Positions 1 to 8,500 of a DNA stretch of 19,141 nucleotides are shown piece after piece (within the stretch, counting starts at the first letter, position 1; each line of letters begins with the position of its first letter). The notes beneath the pieces are model-generated. The model was not told the origin of the DNA, did no database searches, and saw only the letters and a program-made list of their open reading frames with translations. Location: positions 1-19,141 of the forward strand of contig JAISDP010000221.1 of assembly GCA_031264715.1 (NCBI GenBank), in the 5' to 3' direction. The position numbers were made by a program, and so were the translations under genes. Origin of the DNA: Bacteroidales bacterium (GTDB taxonomy: Bacteria; Bacteroidota; Bacteroidia; Bacteroidales; UBA4181).

Positions 1-201
1 AAATGGGCACTACGCACAGGTTTCTATCTGGATTATGGTTTTTGGGATATACGGAATGGAAATAAAAATCAACAATTGATAGAGTATAACAATGATAACC
101 CTTCAATCCTGATACATAATAGCCTGCTATACACTAATCAGGCAAATAAAGTGAACACATTGGCTGCCGGGATTAAATTATGTATTATCATAAAATATTA
201 G
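1..201 (+). CDS. C-terminal fragment of a probable outer-membrane beta-barrel protein
   Basis: The reading frame is open from the first base of the window to a TAG at 199-201, giving 66 residues; the start lies outside the window. The visible residues alternate hydrophobic and polar positions with many aromatics (for example RTGFYLDYGFWDI and NTLAAGIKLCIIIKY), the pattern of the last antiparallel strands of a Bacteroidota outer-membrane barrel, including an ending on a hydrophobic/aromatic strand. The family cannot be named from so short a piece. It is separated from the next gene by about 90 bases with its own promoter-like element, so it is probably not part of the downstream operon. The call is inference from strand pattern only; an unrelated all-beta protein is possible. 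Confidence 0.55.
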   Translation, partial: KWALRTGFYLDYGFWDIRNGNKNQQLIEYNNDNPSILIHNSLLYTNQANKVNTLAAGIKLCIIIKY

Positions 202-254
202 TGTTATAATTATGACCCTGACAAGTTTTTCTAAACCCATATAGGGGAACAGGG

Positions 255-262
255 TAGATTTG
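255..262 (+). promoter_or_regulatory. Candidate Bacteroidota -7 element for the ATPase-helicase operon
   Basis: TAGATTTG matches the Bacteroidota -7 consensus TAnnTTTG and lies 28 bases upstream of the ATG at 291, leaving a short A-rich leader typical of these bacteria. The only T-rich candidate for the -33 box (227-230) is spaced too far away, so the call rests on the -7 match alone. Confidence 0.4.
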
Positions 263-290
263 GGGAAATTTACAAAATAAATATAGCAAT

Positions 291-3200
291 ATGAATTACA
301 AAGATAAATTCAAACAAGCCGACACAGAAGCATTTACTGCTTCTATCGCAAGGGATATTTTGGAAAAAATGGACAAACTACGCCTTGGCGCTAACGAAAA
401 TATGAAAAGACGCTGGGTGTGGGAACTGATACAAAACGCCAAAGATGCAGTACAGCGAGACCTGCCCGTTGAAATAAAAATTGATTTGTCTGACGACAAA
501 TTGCTTTTTAGCCATAACGGCAAATGTTTTACCGCCAACGATATTACATTCCTAATCCGTCAGGTTTCTAACAAAGACCGGGAAGTAAGCGAACAGGAGT
601 TTAACCACAAACCAACGGGTAAGTTTGGCACAGGCTTTCTAACTACACACTTGCTTTCTGAACAGGTTGAAATAACAGGCGTAGCCAAAGAGCCGGATTT
701 GGACTATCGACAATTTGTTTTGCCCCTTGACAGAAGCGGCAGAACAAAAGATGAAATAGAACAAAGTGTAAACAGATCGGTAGAAGTCAGAGATACGCTT
801 GATGAAAAGCCAACGTATCAAGATTTTAATGCAAATGATTTCAACACAACATTTTCATATAATCTTAATGAAGAAGGCAAACAAGTGGCAGAAATCGGAA
901 TAAATGATTTGCGAACTTCATTACTTTACACGATGGCTTTTTCGTCAATGATTAAATCTGTAAATATTGTAAATCAAAATCTTGTTTATGAAGTAGTAAA
1001 CAGAGAAAAACTTAACGAAGACATTGAACTGTGTAAAATTGCAATTAAAGATAATGATAATTCTCAAATAATTCATATAGTTAAACTTGCAGTTGATAAT
1101 GTTGCGATTGCTATTGAAATTGAATATCAAAATGAACGTGCTTATATCAAAGAATTTACCGAAAATTTACCCCGCCTTTTTTGTGATTTTCCCTTAATCG
1201 GCACAGGAACATTCAATATGCCTGTAATCATTAACAGTTCCGACTTTAACCCAACCGAATCTCGCGATGGTATATGGTTGACAGATAAAGATTCAGAACC
1301 AAAAATTACTCAAAACAAGCGACTTTTTCTTGAATCAATAAATTTGTATTACAAATTACTTGATTATGCCGTTAAAACCCAATGGGGAAATCTTTATAAT
1401 CTGGCAAATACAAATACACCGGAAGAAAGAGAATGGTTTTCAAAATCCTGGATAGAAAATAGTTTTCAAAAAAACACTCGAACTAAACTTAAAACATTGC
1501 CAATTGTTGAGTTGGAAAATGGAGAATTTGTTCCAATAAAAGACAGTGAGGGGAACAACAGTATCTATTTTCCTCACCATACAAAAGATGAAGTCCGTGA
1601 AAAAATTTGGGAATTGGAATATAAGCTTTTCCCTGATAAAATTCCTGCAAAACGTAATGTTCATAACTGGGATAACGTACTTTGGAATGATTGCCGTAAA
1701 GACACTTTGGAAACAATCTCTAAATTCATTACAAATGAAGAAAAACTTATAAATCTATCAAAATTAATAGATAATGACATAGATAAATCAATTTCCTGGC
1801 TCAATGAATATTATGAATTGTTAGACTTTGAAGAGGCGTTTATAAAGGACAGTTTAAATTCTAAAATCACTTCAAATCATAGCAGTCTTTATGAATATGC
1901 AATAATTCCAAATCAAAATGGAGATTTTAAAAATCCAAATCTCTTATACATTGATAATAATATTGATGAAGAATTGAAAAATGTCTTATCAATTTTAACC
2001 ACAGACCCAAAAACATATTTATTGCACAAACAAGTAAAAAGAATTGATAAAATTTCGTATGGTGATAAAAACCAGGAAGTCATTATTGAAGAAATAAATA
2101 AAAAACTCGAAGAAAAAGATGTTAATGGAAAACCGGATAGAGAAAGAGGAAGAGAGTATCTTCTTTGTTTGTTTTCACAGGATACGTCATTTCCAAAGCA
2201 TAGAGAAGAACTGTACAACTATTGCAAACAACTGAAAATTGAGTTATCTGAAAAAAAATATCTTGCAGATTGGAGTGAAGCAATATGGAAAAACTGTGAT
2301 ACGCCACAAATTAAAAGATTAGTGAAAATTGTTAGTGACCAGAAAAATCTTGCCGGATTAACTGTATTTTTAGATTTAGAATCAAATGATAAAACTATTG
2401 AGTGGTTGAACGGATTTATTCAATTTGTAAAAGAACAGAGGGTAATTGAGCAATTGAAACAGAAAACAGAACCGATAATTCCAAATCAAAACGGGGATTT
2501 CACTTCTTATGATAATTTGATTTCAGATTGTGGAAATTTGAACGAGGACTTGAAAGATATTTTAGAACTTTTAGGCAAATCCATACGAAAAGAACTTATC
2601 AATAATTCCATTTTCTTTGAATTGCCAAAATCAGCAGAAAGAGAACCGAAACATTTTGCACAGGAAATAACTGATTTGATAAAACCCAAATTTTCTGAAA
2701 TGCCCCGTAGCGAAAGTACAAAAGAAATTTTCAAGCGAATGTATTTGTGGATTAACAAAAATGAAGATAAGGCAAAAGAATTATTCCCATATCTACATAA
2801 AAACAGGTTTAAACTGTTTGATGAAGAAGAAATTGCGAATTTATTTAACAAACAGGAAGATATTGTAAATGAAAATGCAAGATTAAAAGAAGAAAATACT
2901 AAATTAAAAAGTAAAAACGAAGAATTAGAAAAACTTTTAGCAGAAAAAGAACAGATTGAAAAAGAAAAAATAGAACTGGAGGCAAAACTCAAAGAATTAG
3001 AGCAAATAAATCCCGACTCTTCAGAAATCGCAGATATAAAAGAAGCAATTAAAAGAAAAGGCGATGATATTACAGTGAGAGAAGATGTCGTTATTGCGGT
3101 TGGCTATGGTGGTGGTATAAGCGTAAAAGATCAAATAGAAACAAACCGCGAGGCAAAACAAATTGTCAAAGAACACTTAGAAAAAGAAGGTTATAATTTT

Positions 3201-3632
3201 TCAAAAGGAATTGAGGGCTATTCAACGATAGACGGCGTTATAAAAAACAACGTAGAATATCCGCTTGTGGTTAAGAGTTACAAATATCAAGATGCGCCGT
3301 TGAAAATTGGCGCAAATGAATGGATGCAACTCATGAAACCAAATTCAATGTTTTGGGTGCATTTTGGTAATGGAAAGTTAAGTTATTTGAAACTCTTTGA
3401 TTTGTTAAGAAAACAAGATAAACTATCTATAAGTTTCAGCACTGAAAATCTTGATTATGAAAATAGATTAGAGAAATTTGCAGAGCTGCTACATTATTTC
3501 AGCAATGTGCATTTCGATTTCAATAGTATTAGATCTGACAATTACAGTACTGCCGATAATCTTAATGATTATAGCTTTGATGAAAGAAAAACAGAAAAAG
3601 ATTTAACCCCAGACAATGACAGTTTGCTATGA
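291..3632 (+). CDS. Sacsin/NO VEIN-like protein: HSP90-type ATPase head, internal repeats, coiled coil, C-terminal DUF3883 (NOV_C)
   Basis: Large 1113-residue protein with no signal peptide or membrane segment, so cytoplasmic. The N-terminus carries the GHKL/HSP90-like ATP-binding motifs in sacsin style: ELIQNAKDA (about 45-53, Mg-binding Asn), SHNGKCF (74-80) and TGKFGTGF (109-116). The middle holds two related units of roughly 190-200 residues: a W-x(5-6)-W-x-[ND]-C stretch near 460 and near 660, then IIPNQNGDF at 538-546 and again at 729-737. A charged coiled coil spans about 850-905. The C-terminal 950-1020 region resembles DUF3883/NOV_C, a restriction-nuclease-like fold (NREAKQIV, STIDGVI, VVKSY, GANEW). 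The usual acidic residue of the xEVK motif is Val here. It overlaps the downstream helicase by ATGA, implying translational coupling. Codon use is much more AT-rich than recG and clpC nearby, suggesting transfer. Family assignment is strong; function as a nucleic-acid-directed defence or repair ATPase is inferred. Confidence 0.85.
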   Translation: MNYKDKFKQADTEAFTASIARDILEKMDKLRLGANENMKRRWVWELIQNAKDAVQRDLPVEIKIDLSDDKLLFSHNGKCFTANDITFLIRQVSNKDREVSEQEFNHKPTGKFGTGFLTTHLLSEQVEITGVAKEPDLDYRQFVLPLDRSGRTKDEIEQSVNRSVEVRDTLDEKPTYQDFNANDFNTTFSYNLNEEGKQVAEIGINDLRTSLLYTMAFSSMIKSVNIVNQNLVYEVVNREKLNEDIELCKIAIKDNDNSQIIHIVKLAVDNVAIAIEIEYQNERAYIKEFTENLPRLFCDFPLIGTGTFNMPVIINSSDFNPTESRDGIWLTDKDSEPKITQNKRLFLESINLYYKLLDYAVKTQWGNLYNLANTNTPEEREWFSKSWIENSFQKNTRTKLKTLPIVELENGEFVPIKDSEGNNSIYFPHHTKDEVREKIWELEYKLFPDKIPAKRNVHNWDNVLWNDCRKDTLETISKFITNEEKLINLSKLIDNDIDKSISWLNEYYELLDFEEAFIKDSLNSKITSNHSSLYEYAIIPNQNGDFKNPNLLYIDNNIDEELKNVLSILTTDPKTYLLHKQVKRIDKISYGDKNQEVIIEEINKKLEEKDVNGKPDRERGREYLLCLFSQDTSFPKHREELYNYCKQLKIELSEKKYLADWSEAIWKNCDTPQIKRLVKIVSDQKNLAGLTVFLDLESNDKTIEWLNGFIQFVKEQRVIEQLKQKTEPIIPNQNGDFTSYDNLISDCGNLNEDLKDILELLGKSIRKELINNSIFFELPKSAEREPKHFAQEITDLIKPKFSEMPRSESTKEIFKRMYLWINKNEDKAKELFPYLHKNRFKLFDEEEIANLFNKQEDIVNENARLKEENTKLKSKNEELEKLLAEKEQIEKEKIELEAKLKELEQINPDSSEIADIKEAIKRKGDDITVREDVVIAVGYGGGISVKDQIETNREAKQIVKEHLEKEGYNFSKGIEGYSTIDGVIKNNVEYPLVVKSYKYQDAPLKIGANEWMQLMKPNSMFWVHFGNGKLSYLKLFDLLRKQDKLSISFSTENLDYENRLEKFAELLHYFSNVHFDFNSIRSDNYSTADNLNDYSFDERKTEKDLTPDNDSLL

Positions 3633-5440
3633 TATACCCCCGACAAGAACATTACCAATTTCTCGAAGAAGAACTTCGTGCACAGACAGAAACATTCAGG
3701 CAAAAATTAGATACTCCCGCTACTTTCCTTTTACAGGAAAGAGAAGAACTTTTTGTAGCTCACTTTTTGAAATTCGAGGACGGCGAAATGATTTTGAAAT
3801 TCTCAAACAAGCGAGGATTACCTCGCAAAGGGGATTATCTGTATTGTTTTACCGTTCCGAAGGAATTGCGTGATTATCGAACATGGGAAAATAAAACGTA
3901 TGGCGACCTGATAAAAGCAAAAGGAAATTTTACAGAAGCCGTATGTATCTGGCAAACGCCCTCGAAAGATAAAAACGGGAATTTAGAGAAAGATTTCTGT
4001 TTAGCAGGATTTAGAGGCGTTGAGTTGGATTTTGCCGTCAATATTTCAGAAGCGGCAGGAATGATTTTGCTTTTGGGGCCAAACAAACCGCCTTACGAAT
4101 ATATTGCCAGTCTTCAAAAAATTGTGCAGAACAATCATTCGGAAACTGTAAGTCAGATTTTAGACCGGGATTTTCAAAATACAGACTGGCAGCCTGTTTT
4201 GCTTGACAATAAAAGCAACATTCCCGATTTTATACTGAATCAGCTGACACTTGGAGATACTTTGATTTTGCAGGGACCTCCGGGAACAGGCAAAACCCAT
4301 CTTATTGCACAAATGTGCGAGAAACTTTGCAAACAGGGCAAATCGGTTTTAGTTACGGCCTTGACAAACAGGGCTTTGATAGAAGTTAATGAAAAACCTG
4401 CTTTACAGGATTTGTTGAAAGAACACCGGATTTTCAAAACAAAAATATCAACAGACGAAGCCAAAGAAATACCCGACTTACAACAAACCAAAGAGGTCAA
4501 TCCACAGCCGGGACGGTTAATTTTATCCACCTTTTATATTACAAGCCGCAAAGCGGCTCAAGCAATTGAAGGGCAACAGTTTGATTATGTAATAGTAGAT
4601 GAAGCAAGTCAGGCGCTACTTGCCATGTTTGGTGCAGCAAAAATTTTGGGCAAGAAAAATATATGGATTGGCGACATAAAACAGTTGCCGCCCATAGTTT
4701 CCATTAACGAAGACAAAGTTCGGAAAAAGAACTGTGGGGCGTTGGTGGACGGCTTAAAGACATTGTCCGAAATGACTGCCATTCCCAACTACCAACTCAC
4801 AGAAACATATCGTTTGCCGGAAAGAGCGGCGAATTACACAGGCATTTTTTACAATAACAGTTTGCTGTCGAAAGCAAAAAAAGATGTTCCTCTTTCATTT
4901 CCCGAAATGAATCCTGCTTATAGCAAATACTTAAATCCACAAGGTGGCGCAACTCTAATCAAAGCCGATTTGGATACAGGTAATAAGAAGCCTGAAAACG
5001 CTCTGAAAATAGCCGCTGAATTGGTGAAACATTTATTGTCAATCCATGAGAAATTGCATATTTCCGTATTGACTTATTATATTGAAACCACAAAAGCATT
5101 GCAGAAAGCGATATATCAGACCGTTGGCAATCATAAAAATTTACTTGTTGAAACTGTGTCTCGCGTTCAGGGATTGACTACTGATATTGCAATTTATGTA
5201 ATCCCCAATACGGGGCTGCACTATTCATTGGAACCGCGATTATTCAATGTAGCCACAAGTCGTTCCAAAGGCCATACAATAATAATTTGCGATAAAAATA
5301 TTTTAGATAACCCACATATTAATAAGGAAGTAAAAGCATTTTTGCAGAAACTTGATAAAGAATTTTCATTTTATTATCAGGCAGACAGGAATGTAATTGA
5401 GAAACAAAAAGAAGCTTCCTGTCATCGCACAAGGTATTAG
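3629..5440 (+). CDS. Superfamily 1 (Upf1-like, COG1112-type) DNA/RNA helicase
   Basis: 603-residue helicase whose core motifs are all readable: motif I GPPGTGKT (216-223), motif Ia region VLVTALTNRALIEV, motif II DEAS (324-327), motif III GDIKQLPP (348-355), motif IV-side LTETYRLP, motif V-like VSRVQGLTTDIAI and motif VI-like FNVATSRSKG. DEAS rather than DExH/DEAD and the motif VI form place it with the SF1B/Upf1-like AAA_11/AAA_12 group. Residues 1-190 form an N-terminal accessory region, probably a beta-rich RNA/DNA-binding insert before motif I. No nuclease domain is visible. The ATG sits inside the stop of the ATPase gene (ATGA), so the two products are probably made in fixed ratio and act together. 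The last dozen residues run into a repeat-rich block, so the extreme C-terminus may not be ancestral. Helicase activity is well supported; polarity, substrate and biological role are not visible. Confidence 0.9.
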   Translation: MIYPRQEHYQFLEEELRAQTETFRQKLDTPATFLLQEREELFVAHFLKFEDGEMILKFSNKRGLPRKGDYLYCFTVPKELRDYRTWENKTYGDLIKAKGNFTEAVCIWQTPSKDKNGNLEKDFCLAGFRGVELDFAVNISEAAGMILLLGPNKPPYEYIASLQKIVQNNHSETVSQILDRDFQNTDWQPVLLDNKSNIPDFILNQLTLGDTLILQGPPGTGKTHLIAQMCEKLCKQGKSVLVTALTNRALIEVNEKPALQDLLKEHRIFKTKISTDEAKEIPDLQQTKEVNPQPGRLILSTFYITSRKAAQAIEGQQFDYVIVDEASQALLAMFGAAKILGKKNIWIGDIKQLPPIVSINEDKVRKKNCGALVDGLKTLSEMTAIPNYQLTETYRLPERAANYTGIFYNNSLLSKAKKDVPLSFPEMNPAYSKYLNPQGGATLIKADLDTGNKKPENALKIAAELVKHLLSIHEKLHISVLTYYIETTKALQKAIYQTVGNHKNLLVETVSRVQGLTTDIAIYVIPNTGLHYSLEPRLFNVATSRSKGHTIIICDKNILDNPHINKEVKAFLQKLDKEFSFYYQADRNVIEKQKEASCHRTRY

Positions 5441-5490
5441 TGTCTCAACGCATGGAAGCAAGCCCAAAGGTTCGAACGGCGTTTCCCGCC

Positions 5491-5554
5491 CTGTCAGCAG
5501 TCTTGACCCTGACAGCGGTGGTATACGTATTTGCGGTCTTGACCCTGACAGTGG
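5491..5554. repeat. Short direct repeat pair with inverted arm, downstream of the helicase
   Basis: A 16-base exact unit, gtcttgaccctgacag, occurs at 5500-5515 and 5536-5551 (period 36), each followed by ygg. The CTGTCAG at 5491-5497 is the reverse complement of the CTGACAG in each copy (5509-5515 and 5545-5551), so one left arm could pair with either copy. The block is GC-richer than the preceding operon and is not convincingly coding. Confidence 0.65.
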
Positions 5555-5557
5555 CAA

Positions 5558-5577
5558 AGACGCGATGCATCGCGTCT
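5558..5577. repeat. Perfect 20-base palindrome between convergent genes
   Basis: agacgcgatgcatcgcgtct is identical to its own reverse complement. It lies between the stop of the helicase (+) and the stop of the hybrid regulator (-). It could act as a transcription barrier for both, or be a copy of a REP/MITE-like intergenic element; no U-run follows on either side, so a classical intrinsic terminator is not supported. Confidence 0.7.
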
Positions 5578-5595
5578 CTACAACGCAACACACCC

Positions 5596-8500
5596 TTAAT
5601 CATTACCTCCCACTTTACTTGGACTCATTCCGAACTGTTTCTTAAAGCTTGTACTGAAATATTTTGCATCTGAAAATCCAACAATAACAGCTACTTCGGA
5701 AACATTATACCTCTGTGATTTCAGTAATTCGCGGGCTTTGTTGAGGCGGATGATGCGGATAAAATCGTTGGGCGCCTGTCCGGTAAGGATTTTGATTTTG
5801 TTGTAGAACGACGAGCGGCTCATCCCCATAGCCAGGCAGAACTCATTGACGGAAAAATCAGGGTTGGACATTTCTTTCTCAATCAACTCTATGGCTTTAT
5901 TCATGAATTCTTTGTCCAGTTCATTCGTATAAGCGATTTCTTCGGCAGGAACGTTCCAGGAAGATACCGCGCTACGCAGTTTCTCACGGTTATGCAGAAT
6001 ATTCCTGATACGCGCCTTCAACACCGCCGTATCGAAAGGCTTGGTGATATAATCATCGGCGCCACTTTCCAAACCCATGATAATATTTTCCTTGTCGCTC
6101 AAGGCAGTGAGAAGGATCACCGGTATGTGGCTCGTTTCTACATTCGATTTCAACATGCGACACATCTCATCACCGCGCAGGTAAGGCATCAACACATCCG
6201 AAATCACAATATCCGGGTTAATATCCGCAATCTGTTCCGCAACCAACCGTCCGTCGGGCATGTCAGTTACCTGAAATTCCTGCATCAGGCTGCTTTTCAG
6301 GTAAGCGCGCATATCATCGTTGTCCTCCACAAGTAATATTTTTCCCCACGAAGTATCTGTCCCCATAATACTTCCCGTTTTTTCTCCGGCAGATACAACA
6401 TGGCCGTCTTTTCCCGGAGCTTTCCCAACAGGAATGATAATTTTAAAAGTAGAACCCTTATTCTCGACACTCGAAAACTGTATCTCGCCATGATGCAACG
6501 TTACCAATTTGCGGGTAAGCAGCAAGCCGATGCCGGAGCCGGTTTCCTTCGAGTTAGCTGCATTGCCGGCGCGGTAGAACTGTTTGAAGAGGTTCTTCTG
6601 TTCGGCGGCCGGTATTCCTATCCCGGTGTCCTGAACTTCGGCCGACCAGTTTTCCTTGCTGTGCAAAAGGGTCACGGTGACAGCGCCTCCCGCAAGAGTA
6701 TATTTGATAGCATTAGACAATAGATTGTCCATAATCTTGTTGATTTTATCGCGGTCGAAATATACTTCCAACTGCTCAAAATCCGTTACCATCTTCAAAC
6801 TGATGTCCTTTTGCATGGCCGCAATCTTGAAAGCCGCTATTTTCTCATTCATGAACGAATACAAGTCATTTTCGGAAATCACCATTTTGATCTCTGAAAG
6901 ATCGGCTTTCTGGAAATCGAGTAACTGTGTGACTAATGAAAACAATTTCTCGGTATTCCTAACGGCAGTGGTAAGCGTTTGCCTGCCGTGATCTGTCAGG
7001 TTTTCGTTTTCCAGTTCGCTGAGAGGCGCCTTGATCAACGCAACAGGAGTGCGTATATCGTGGGCGATATTGGTAAAGAAACCGATTTTTTCCCGCGAAT
7101 TACGTTCATCCATCTGTGTCTTGGCGTATTGGAGCACAAGAAGCGTGATAACAACAAGCAGTATAACATAGATCATGATAGCCCAGCCGGAAGCCCACCA
7201 CGGCCGACCGACAATAATTTCGATGCTCCTTTCGTCAATAACCGCCTTTGTGTATTTGTTGATCGCTTTCAAGAGGAATTTGTATTCCCCCGGGCTTATA
7301 TTGGTATAACCGACGTGACTTGACGCTTCGTGCCATTCGTATTCAAAACCATCCAACTTGCATATATATTGAATCTTATGAGGTTGATGAAAATTGATGG
7401 CCGAAAAGGAGAACGAAAAAGAATTCTGCGCATATTTCAAAGAGATAAACGAAGTTTCGTCAATAGCTTTCTGTAAAGGTGAACCGGGTTCGTCAACGGG
7501 TAACGATTTGTATGAAAGCATGAAATCGGTGAATACCAGTTTGGCCGAATCCTTGCTGTCCAACGTAAAATCGGGCGAAAATTCTACAGTTCCTTTTGCC
7601 GTTCCGAAAACCAGGTTGCCGTTTCGCTGCCTGATACCGGCATTCGCATTGTAGGTTTCGCCATCCATCCCGATATATTCGTCCATATTGACGATCATAC
7701 CATTGCGCGGGTCGAGGCAATAAAGCCCGTTTTCGGAACCGAACCAGATACGTTTCATATCGTCTTCCACCATGCTGAGGATGGAGTTGGTGGCATATTT
7801 ATCTTCGAGCGTAAACAATTCGGAGTTTCCATTATCGGGATGGAAGCGGATCAGGCCCCTACCGTCGGTCGCGAGCCACACATCGCCCGACGATGCCCGG
7901 TAAAGGCACCGTATAGGACTGTTGAGCGGGATACCGCCAAACTCGTTGAACAATGTCCCTTGTCCGTTATCCTTATTAAAAACGATTAATCCGGCACAAG
8001 TGGCAAGCAGTAGCGTATTGCCCTCGCCGGCTTTTATATCGCCGATACACCCTACCGGATAATATGTGAATGATTTCGCACGAAGATTATACCGCGTCAA
8101 TTCGCCTTCGATACCTCCGAACCAGATGTCGTCGCCATCGATATAAATAGAGTAGATATAAGGCGTGGATAGCCCGGATGATGAACCTTCGCGCCTTACC
8201 TCAAGTTTCTGTGTACGTTTGGAACGTTTGTCGATACACCACGCTCCAATACCAAACCCTCCGGCCCACACATTCCCATTAGAGTCCTCGTGCAAAGCCA
8301 GTACCACCGGACTTGTCTCGCCACTCTCACCCGAAAAATGGTTCCATTGGCCACTCCTGACCGAATAAACGCTGATCCCGTTATTGGTTCCATACCACAA
8401 GTCACCGTCCGAATCTTCAAGTATCACATTCACATGATTGGACACCAGCGAATTAGCGTTCCTTGATTCGTGCCGAACCATCTTGACTTTAGGCAGATTG

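Noticed and set aside
5500..5551. CRISPR-like repeat with 36-base period
   Set aside because: Only two copies of a 16-base unit with 20-base spacing and no cas genes; not an array.
5397..5673. Two small plus-strand frames over the repeat block
   Set aside because: They overlap the helicase end and the regulator end, and their content follows the repeats and palindromes; treated as non-coding.
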